Shown piece after piece: positions 5,591 through 10,602 of a DNA stretch of 11,412 bases (position 1 is the stretch's first letter; every line of letters begins with the position of its first letter). The translations under genes were made by a program, and so were the position numbers. The notes beneath the pieces were generated by a model. It was not told the origin of the DNA, ran no database searches, and was given only the letters and a program-made list of their open reading frames with translations. The DNA is from Candidatus Woesearchaeota archaeon. Its GTDB lineage: Archaea > Nanobdellota > Nanobdellia > Woesearchaeales > JAGVYO01. The stretch covers positions 1 through 11,412 of the forward strand of contig JAGVYO010000016.1 of NCBI GenBank assembly GCA_018303225.1, read 5' to 3'.

Positions 5591-5615
5591 CAAAAATTTC
5601 GTGCCGAAATTTTTG
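5591..5615. repeat. Perfect 11-bp hairpin in AT-rich spacer
   Basis: CAAAAATTTCG and its exact complement CGAAATTTTTG are separated by TGC. It lies in the gene-free stretch between tRNA-Leu and the end of the four-paralog operon, where I see no gene. On the minus strand it is about 105 bases past the last stop codon of that operon, too far for a simple terminator, and the loop is flanked by T runs on both strands. Confidence 0.7.
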
Positions 5616-5719
5616 TTATGGGCCTAATCGTAAAAAAGCAATAGTGGTAAAAAAGAAGAACAATCAAGAAAAGCAAGCTTTATGTGGAACCGAAGATTCC
5701 GGAAAGAATAAGGGAAGAT

Positions 5720-6220
5720 TTAATACTTATACAGATTAAAGAACGCCTTCAGGCTGTTGAACAGGTCATAGGTGTATTTCCGGATCCGCTCGTCATACCG
5801 TTCGCTCCAGATCTTCTGGATGAGCTTGTCGTAGATGGCCCGGAGAAAAAAGAACCACGGCTTCTGCACCCAGGTCTTCTCGAAATCCGTCTCTAAAAAC
5901 GCGTCAAAGATCAGAAGCGCCTTTCCCTTCTGGAACGTCCTCGTGACACCATCCTTCACCATCTGCACGTCCGTGACGTCCGTGAACAGGGCCCTTAAAC
6001 GCACCACGCTCTTCGCGAACTCCGCCTCTTTCTTCCAGCACTCGATCATCCACTCGACCTTCCTTCCCTGCGGCTCGACATGCTCGCCCTTCTTCTTGAT
6101 CTCCTTCTGCATGTGGTGGTCCTGCATCCAGTCCTCCACGTGCCGGTAGAAGTCGACGATGTCGAAGAGGCCGTCGTACGAAAACCGCAGCCCGTCCACG
6201 AGGATTTTCTTTTCGACCAT
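5720..6220 (-). CDS. Unknown protein, paralog 1 of a four-gene family
   Basis: A 166-residue soluble protein that I cannot assign to a named family. It opens with a short beta stretch (KILVDGLRFSYDG), then LFDIVDFYRHVEDWM, a charged middle segment with VEWMIECWKKEAEF, a beta-rich centre (VRLRALFTDVTDVQMV, then FQKGKALLIFDAFLETD) and a C-terminal helical part with FFFLRAIYDKLI. The same plan appears in the three genes upstream, most closely in paralog 2 (G-L-(F/V)-D, W-K-K, YDK-x-I and a closing FLN-x-YK). There is no signal peptide or membrane helix. It is the last gene of the operon, starting 2 bases after the stop of paralog 2. No catalytic signature is visible; a structural or binding role in a complex is possible but unproven. 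Confidence 0.8.
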   Translation of the reverse strand: MVEKKILVDGLRFSYDGLFDIVDFYRHVEDWMQDHHMQKEIKKKGEHVEPQGRKVEWMIECWKKEAEFAKSVVRLRALFTDVTDVQMVKDGVTRTFQKGKALLIFDAFLETDFEKTWVQKPWFFFLRAIYDKLIQKIWSERYDERIRKYTYDLFNSLKAFFNLYKY

Positions 6221-6222
6221 GG

Positions 6223-6759
6223 TCAGTAGGAGAAGTGCGACACCGAGGATACCGGGCGGTAGTGCTTGTAGGTGTTCAGGAAGGTCTCGATGTGGTCATA
6301 GAGCTGGTGCAGGTCATGCACGATCCTGTGCTCGAAGCGCTCGGTGTACGCCTTGTAGATGAACTTGTCGTAGATCGTGCGCAGGAAGACCAGGAACGGC
6401 CGCTCGTCCCACCGGTGCTCGTAATCGTGCTCCAGGTAGCCGTCAAAATAGAGGATCATCCGGCAGTGGCTCAGCTGGACCTTCTTCTTGTCCCGGACGG
6501 TCTCGATCTTGTTGATGTCATAGATCAGGGCCCTTATCTTGAACACGATGCGGTTGTAATCCGTCACTTTCTTCCAGGTGGAGGTCTGCCATTCCATGAA
6601 CTTTCCTTTGGGGGCCTGCTGCTCGAATTCCTTGTCGGTCCTTTTCTCCATGCCCCGCTCGTAGAGCCACGCATCGATCATGCGGAAAAAGCCATTCAGG
6701 TCTACCAGGCCCGTGTATTCCAGCTTCAGATGATCGACGACGATGCGTATATCCGCCAT
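6223..6759 (-). CDS. Unknown protein, paralog 2 of a four-gene family
   Basis: A 178-residue soluble protein, closest to paralog 1. Shared landmarks in order are VVDHLKLEYTGLVDLNGFF near the N-terminus (spacing as in paralog 1), FMEWQTSTWKKVTDYNRIV, a beta-rich centre ending in ILYFDGYLEHDYE, and VFLRTIYDKFIYKAY, then a helix ending FLNTYKHY. It carries about 12 extra C-terminal residues (RPVSSVSHFSY) compared with paralog 1. The ATG overlaps the stop codon of paralog 3 by one base (TGATG), so it is co-translated with it. It is rich in aromatic and charged residues, with no cysteine pairs or nucleotide-binding motif. Function unknown. Confidence 0.8.
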   Translation of the reverse strand: MADIRIVVDHLKLEYTGLVDLNGFFRMIDAWLYERGMEKRTDKEFEQQAPKGKFMEWQTSTWKKVTDYNRIVFKIRALIYDINKIETVRDKKKVQLSHCRMILYFDGYLEHDYEHRWDERPFLVFLRTIYDKFIYKAYTERFEHRIVHDLHQLYDHIETFLNTYKHYRPVSSVSHFSY

Positions 6760-7319
6760 CAGCGATGCACCCCGGTCCAGTACCGATGCTCGTAGCCCTC
6801 GCTTTCCATCTTCAGCTGTCTCCTCACCAGGTCATGCAGCGGGTAGATCTCGCGGTACCATAGCCTGTCCCACCATATCTGATCCATCCGCTTCTTGATG
6901 ATGTACTTGTTGTAAAAATTCCGCAACTGCGCGTAAAAAGCGCTCCGTTCCCACCGCTTCTCATGGTCGTACGTGACATGGCCCTTGAATTCCATCCAGA
7001 TGCGGCCTTTGGTGAAGGTCTTGCTGGTGCCGTCTTTCATGACCACCTCAACGTCATGCGCGTCATAGGTATGGAAGTAGATGTCAATGACGAACTCGAT
7101 GTACTCCTCTTCCTTGCGCTCGGCCTGCCAGATGTACTGCCGCTCCACGCCGAAGGGGCTGGGATGCTTGTGCTTGTATATTTTTTCATGGAACTTGAAT
7201 TTTCTCCCTCGGAGGTAATCCACCATGGTAAGATACAGGTCTTCCATGTCCCAGACGCCCTTGTAGCGGATGTACACCGTGGGCGTTGCGGATTGGACAT
7301 ATACGTCGCTGGCTTTCAT
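6759..7319 (-). CDS. Unknown protein, paralog 3 of a four-gene family
   Basis: A 186-residue soluble protein that pairs with paralog 4. It has TVYIRYKGVWDMEDLYLTMVDYL, then the segment HEKIYKHKHPSPFGVERQYIW followed by AERKEEEY, a beta-rich centre ending KTFTKGRIWMEFKGHVTYDHE, and AQLRNFYNKYIIKKR. The C-terminus ends in ESEGYEHR plus a few residues, as in paralog 4. Alignment by eye with paralogs 1 and 2 holds at G-(V/L)-(W/F)-D, at VE...W...(R/K)KE, at KG...F and at LR..Y(D/N)K. The gene begins 24 bases after paralog 4 stops; a TTTATAAA at 7334-7341 is too close to the ATG to serve as its usual TATA box, so it is probably read from the operon promoter. Function unknown. Confidence 0.8.
   Translation of the reverse strand: MKASDVYVQSATPTVYIRYKGVWDMEDLYLTMVDYLRGRKFKFHEKIYKHKHPSPFGVERQYIWQAERKEEEYIEFVIDIYFHTYDAHDVEVVMKDGTSKTFTKGRIWMEFKGHVTYDHEKRWERSAFYAQLRNFYNKYIIKKRMDQIWWDRLWYREIYPLHDLVRRQLKMESEGYEHRYWTGVHR
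7128..7178. repeat. 51-bp tract identical to 7716-7766
   Basis: This part of paralog 3 is identical base for base to the matching part of paralog 4 and encodes 17 identical residues centred on HPSPFGVERQ. The flanking codons differ at synonymous and amino-acid positions. Confidence 0.9.
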
Positions 7320-7343
7320 TTTTGGTTTTGTGATTTATAAACG

Positions 7344-7868
7344 TTATGTTCTCCGGTACAGGCCTGCCAGATGGCGGTGCTCATAGCCCTCGCTTTCCAC
7401 CTTGAGGCGCTCTTTGATCAATGCCTGCAGTTCGTAGAGTTCGACGCGGTGTTTTGGCGAGTAGCCCTGCATCCACCGCTTCCGGAGGACATATTTGTTA
7501 TAGAAATCCTTGAGATGATGGTAGAAGGAATTCTTTTCCCAGCGGACGTCGGCATCGAACTGGCCCTCCACCTGCAGCTCGATCCATAATTTTCCTTTGG
7601 TAAAGACTTGTTTGCTGCCGTCCAGCATGGCCACTTCGGCATCGTGCGCATCGTAGGTGTGCATGTACACCTTGTACTTGATCATCAGGTATTCGGTCTC
7701 TTTCCGCTCGGCTTCCCAGATGTACTGCCGCTCCACGCCGAAGGGGCTGGGATGCTTGTGCTTGTAGATCTTCTCATGGAACTTGTACTTTTTCTTCCGG
7801 AACCAGTCCACCATGGTCTCGTACAGGTCCTGCATGTCCCAGACTCCGGCGTAGCGCACATACGCCAC
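7344..7868 (-). CDS. Unknown protein, paralog 4 of a four-gene family (first gene of the operon)
   Basis: A 174-residue soluble protein, closest to paralog 3: YVRYAGVWDMQDLYETMVDWF, then the shared KFHEKIYKHKHPSPFGVERQ with YIWEAERKE following, KQVFTKGKLWIELQ, HHLKDFYNKYVLRKR and a closing ESEGYEHR region. The start is the GTG at 7868, because a TATA box lies about 22 bases upstream and no ATG, GTG or TTG is available further up in frame. The codons just before it (reading TP) still resemble the TPTVYIRY of paralog 3, so the gene may have lost about ten N-terminal codons. The hairpin array copy 2 begins directly upstream of its TATA box. No known domain; function unknown. Confidence 0.78.
   Translation of the reverse strand: MAYVRYAGVWDMQDLYETMVDWFRKKKYKFHEKIYKHKHPSPFGVERQYIWEAERKETEYLMIKYKVYMHTYDAHDAEVAMLDGSKQVFTKGKLWIELQVEGQFDADVRWEKNSFYHHLKDFYNKYVLRKRWMQGYSPKHRVELYELQALIKERLKVESEGYEHRHLAGLYRRT
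7716..7766. repeat. 51-bp tract identical to 7128-7178
   Basis: This is the paralog 4 copy of the identical tract. The two copies are 588 bases apart in the same orientation. Confidence 0.9.
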
Positions 7869-7886
7869 CGGTGTACGGAAAGTTCG

Positions 7887-7894
7887 TATATAAA
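7887..7894 (-). promoter_or_regulatory. TATA box of the four-paralog operon
   Basis: The minus strand reads TTTATATA, centred about 22 bases before the GTG start of paralog 4; transcription from it would be essentially leaderless. Confidence 0.55.
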
Positions 7895-8062
7895 AGTATC
7901 GAAAAATCTTTGATTTTTCGAGACTCCAGAAAGACGTGTTTTTCGCTGGGTTGCGGAAGCTTTCGGCTTCCGTGGCCCCAGAAAAAGTTGTTTTTCGCTG
8001 AGTATCGGAAATCCCATAATATTTTCGAGACTCCAGAAAGCTTGCTTTCGCTGGATTGCGGG
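7895..8062. repeat. Array of alternating hairpins, copy 2 (three full units and a partial fourth)
   Basis: Units at 7895-7947, 7948-7999 and 8000-8052, then the beginning of a fourth. The order of hairpins is the same as in copy 1. Units 1 and 3 have outer stems AGT/ACT and GAGT/ACTC, a 2x2 loop AT/AG and inner stems CGAAAAATC/GATTTTTCG and CGGAAAT/ATTTTCG. Unit 2 has GGG/CCC, TT/GG and GCGGAAGC/GCTTCCGT. B hairpins have CCAG against CTGG (CAG/CTG in unit 2) around GAAA...TTTC with a GC bulge. The outer stems differ from copy 1 on both sides so that pairing is kept. The array has the same orientation as copy 1 and also sits between divergent genes. Confidence 0.85.
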
Positions 8063-8082
8063 ATTTAGAATAAAGGCGGTTA

Positions 8083-8092
8083 TTTTTTAAAT
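8083..8092 (+). promoter_or_regulatory. Putative TATA box of the kinase-fold gene
   Basis: TTTTTTAAAT is centred about 26 bases before the ATG at 8114, which points to a leaderless transcript and favours that ATG over the TTG at 8111. Confidence 0.55.
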
Positions 8093-8113
8093 CAACGTAA
8101 ACTCCTTTCGTTG

Positions 8114-8737
8114 ATGAAGCAGATAAGAAGGATTGAAACAGGCCATTACAATCGGGTGTACGAGGTGGAATACCGCGGCAAGGTTGCCATCGCTAAATTC
8201 AGGAAACCCGTGACGGCCTTAACGACCAATATCGATGTTTTTCTGGGGAATGTACTTTTAGGAGATTGGCGAAGTTACAGCACCCCCGCATCCCGGCAAA
8301 GATATGAGATGGACAAATTGGAAAGTCTATATGAGAGAGGGGCTGCTGTACCCCCTATTCTTGAGAGAGGCGATGATTATTTTGTGATGGAGAAATTAGA
8401 AGGAGACACCCTGGATAAGAAGCTGGGAGATGAAGAGGTAATACGTTGGGTTTTTCAGGAGTTGGGGAATCTCCATACCGAGTTTAGAGTTTACCATGGA
8501 AGCCCGCATCCCAGGAATATTCTTGTCAACAGCAGAGAGATTTTCTGGGTGGACTGGGAAACAAGATTAAAAAATCATTCTCTGCAGAGAAATCAAGAGA
8601 GGGATACTCGCATAGTATGCGAAGATTTGAGAAAAAGAGGGGTTCCGGCCGGGCTGATTCTTGATGTGATGCAGGGTGCTTACCCGAAAGGTATGGGAAC
8701 CGCGTATCAAAAAGGGATGGTTACCCAGACGGCATGA
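8114..8737 (+). CDS. Small protein-kinase-fold protein (RIO/Kdo-kinase-like), possibly inactive
   Basis: A 207-residue protein with the layout of atypical small kinases. It has a glycine-poor nucleotide loop GHYNRVYEVEYRGK, then VAIAK with the ATP-binding Lys28, the hinge-like DDYFVMEKLEGDTL, and the catalytic region HGSPHPRNILV (from residue 128) followed by FWVDWE with Asp147. In active relatives the first motif reads HGD; here the catalytic Asp is Ser130, while the metal ligands Asn135 and Asp147 remain. It could therefore be a pseudokinase, or bind ATP without classic phosphotransfer. The C-terminal part (about 55 residues) is basic and has no motif I recognise. It is transcribed away from the hairpin array and converges with the next gene. 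The family assignment is moderately sure; the substrate is unknown. Confidence 0.75.
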   Translation: MKQIRRIETGHYNRVYEVEYRGKVAIAKFRKPVTALTTNIDVFLGNVLLGDWRSYSTPASRQRYEMDKLESLYERGAAVPPILERGDDYFVMEKLEGDTLDKKLGDEEVIRWVFQELGNLHTEFRVYHGSPHPRNILVNSREIFWVDWETRLKNHSLQRNQERDTRIVCEDLRKRGVPAGLILDVMQGAYPKGMGTAYQKGMVTQTA

Positions 8738-8776
8738 GAGATTCATTTCCTGAAAATATCCCTTCACGTCCTTGCA

Positions 8777-9244
8777 CTAATCGCCGGCCCATGCACTGTA
8801 GAATTTACCGTCCTTGTAGATAGTATAACGGGTATCGTACAAATGTAGCACATATTTTCCATCTTGCTCTTCCATGTACTTATTTGCCTCCGCTACGATG
8901 TCCTGGATAACCGATTGGTTGGTAAGACCGGCTTCTGCAGTTATATAATCCCGGAAAAGGGCAACCGCTTCCTCTTTGGAAGCGATTACGCGCTGATAAT
9001 CAGTTACCAGGACTTCTTTGCCCAGATTGGCACACTGGTCCACCATGGCAAAAGAAAACAGGTTGAGGATAAAAGCAACAAACATAATCACGATGAAGAG
9101 GGGGATAAACCAGTACTTTTTCCTGGATTTTATTCGCTTGAAGGGAAGATAGAGCAAAAGCCCTATAAGGACAGCTGTAGAAGCCGCCATGCCTATCCAG
9201 AATGGGATGGAAGCGAAATCAGGATAAATGGTGCACACGGTCAT
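8777..9244 (-). CDS. Two-helix membrane protein of unknown function
   Basis: A 155-residue protein with two membrane helices, IPFWIGMAASTAVLIGLLLY and, after a basic loop (FKRIKSRKKYW), IPLFIVIMFVAFILNLFSFA. The basic loop suggests a cytoplasmic loop between the helices, placing the C-terminal domain of about 85 residues outside the membrane. That domain (KEEAVALFRDYITAEAG, later KYVLHLYDTRYTIYKDGKFY) looks like a small alpha/beta fold with a closing beta hairpin; I do not recognise it. The start is supported by a TATA box 27 bases before the ATG. It stands alone, converging with the kinase-fold gene. Confidence 0.75.
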   Translation of the reverse strand: MTVCTIYPDFASIPFWIGMAASTAVLIGLLLYLPFKRIKSRKKYWFIPLFIVIMFVAFILNLFSFAMVDQCANLGKEVLVTDYQRVIASKEEAVALFRDYITAEAGLTNQSVIQDIVAEANKYMEEQDGKYVLHLYDTRYTIYKDGKFYSAWAGD

Positions 9245-9265
9245 GAAGAATAGGTATCTCGGCCC

Positions 9266-9287
9266 ATTTATTTAAACCTTGTCAAGG
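9266..9287 (-). promoter_or_regulatory. TATA box with adjacent palindrome upstream of the membrane protein gene
   Basis: The minus strand has GTTTAAATAAAT as TATA box, its centre about 27 bases before the ATG at 9244. Directly upstream lies the inverted repeat CCTTGTCAAGG (9277-9287), whose flanks extend the symmetry to AA...TT with one mismatch. An operator for a dimeric regulator, overlapping the usual BRE position, is possible. The repeat also lies 24 bases past the stop of the glutamate dehydrogenase gene. Confidence 0.45.
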
Positions 9288-9310
9288 CTTCAAACAGGAT
9301 AGAAGTCATT

Positions 9311-10597
9311 TTATTTCCTGAAATACTCTTCCGTGCCCTTGGCTTCAATCGCAGCAACAATGCGCTTCAATGCAAGAATATAAGCCGCTGTCCTTAAATC
9401 CACCTTCTCCTTCAAGTGGATCTCGTAGATGTTCTTGAATTCGCGGACCATGATCTCCTGCAGGCGTTCATACACTTTCTCTTTTTCCCAGTAGAAGCCC
9501 TGCTTGTTCTGCACCCACTCAAAATAGCTGACAGTAACACCGCCGGCGTTGGCCAGGATATCGGGGATGATGTGGACTTTCTTCTTCTCCAGGATTTCGT
9601 CTGCCTCCGGAGATGTGGGTCCGTTGGCGACTTCGGCAATGACTTTTGCTTTGATATTCGAAGCATTCTTCTCCGTGATCTGGTTCTCCAGCGCCGCAGG
9701 AATTAAAATATCCACGTCCAGCTCCAATAATTCCCCATTGGTGATCTTCTTGTGCCGGATGACATCGCAGACCGTTCCCTTGCAGTAGACCCCATCTACC
9801 GTGCCCTTCTGCAGCTTGGCCTGCATGATCGAGTCCGGATCAAACCCATCCGGGCTGTAGATGCCTCCCTTTGAGTCGCTCAGCGCAACAATCCTGAAGC
9901 CGTCGTCATGCAATAATTTGGCGATATGATAACCGGCGTTCCCAAAACCCTGGACAGCAACGGTTGTTTTGGAAGGGCTCATCTTCCAGACTTTGGCAGC
10001 CTCCTTGATGACGTAATACGCCCCTTTTCCAGTGGCATCGCCCCTGCCTTCCGAGCCGCCCATGTTCAGCGGCTTTCCGGTGATGACTGCTGGGCTCAGT
10101 TTTCTCGAGATCTTATTGTACTCATCGGCCATCCAGCCCATGATCATCTCATTTGTGTACACATCCGGCGCCGGGATGTCAATGTCCGGCCCGATGAAGC
10201 CATAGATGGCATCGATATAGCCCCTGCTCAGCCGCTCCAATTCCTTGGCAGATAGTTTCTTCGGGTCTACGATGACCCCGCCCTTGGCTCCGCCGAACGG
10301 GATATTTACAACCGCGCATTTGAACGTCATCCAGAATGATAAGGCTTCCACTTCGTCCAGGCTTACATCGGGATGGTACCGGATACCTCCCTTGGTCGGC
10401 CCGCGGGCATCGTTGTAATGCACCCGGTAGCCCGTAAAGACTTCCAATTTGCCGGAATCCATGCGTACCGGGATGCTGACCTCAATCAGCTCCTTCGGCC
10501 GCGAGAGGACCTTCTTGGAATCCGGGCTCAATTTAACGTACTTCAGCGCTTTCTCGTATTGCTTCTGCGCATTGGCCAGGAGTCCGTTTTTTTCCAT
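9311..10597 (-). CDS. gdhA: Glutamate dehydrogenase (Glu/Leu/Phe/Val dehydrogenase family)
   Basis: It catalyses reversible oxidative deamination of glutamate to 2-oxoglutarate and ammonia with NAD(P). The 428 residues match the usual hexameric archaeal and bacterial enzyme length. Key sites are visible: TKGGIRYHP (Lys69), Lys93, the catalytic Lys105 in NIPFGGAKGG, Asp145 in PAPDVYTNE, and the Rossmann motif QGFGNAG (216-222). Near the C-terminus come ANAGGVTVSYFEWVQN and the final dimer helices. The glutamate-type specificity is suggested by overall similarity; leucine dehydrogenases are much shorter. The ATG lies 5 bases after the stop of the acetolactate-synthase-type gene, so the two are co-transcribed. 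No strong Shine-Dalgarno is seen. Confidence 0.95.
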   Translation of the reverse strand: MEKNGLLANAQKQYEKALKYVKLSPDSKKVLSRPKELIEVSIPVRMDSGKLEVFTGYRVHYNDARGPTKGGIRYHPDVSLDEVEALSFWMTFKCAVVNIPFGGAKGGVIVDPKKLSAKELERLSRGYIDAIYGFIGPDIDIPAPDVYTNEMIMGWMADEYNKISRKLSPAVITGKPLNMGGSEGRGDATGKGAYYVIKEAAKVWKMSPSKTTVAVQGFGNAGYHIAKLLHDDGFRIVALSDSKGGIYSPDGFDPDSIMQAKLQKGTVDGVYCKGTVCDVIRHKKITNGELLELDVDILIPAALENQITEKNASNIKAKVIAEVANGPTSPEADEILEKKKVHIIPDILANAGGVTVSYFEWVQNKQGFYWEKEKVYERLQEIMVREFKNIYEIHLKEKVDLRTAAYILALKRIVAAIEAKGTEEYFRK

Positions 10598-10602
10598 GTT
10601 GT

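Noticed and set aside
5644..5739. Small plus-strand open frame from a GTG, 31 residues, lysine-rich
   Set aside because: No ribosome binding site, no TATA at the right distance, overlap with the end of paralog 1, and composition expected from AT-rich spacer.
7334..7341. TTTATAAA as a separate TATA box for paralog 3
   Set aside because: Its centre is only about 18 bases before the ATG, so transcription would start inside the coding region; the operon promoter upstream of paralog 4 is the simpler source.
7685..8017. Minus-strand open frame extending through the hairpin array
   Set aside because: It is in a different frame from paralog 4, covers the palindromic repeats and shows no similarity to the other paralogs.
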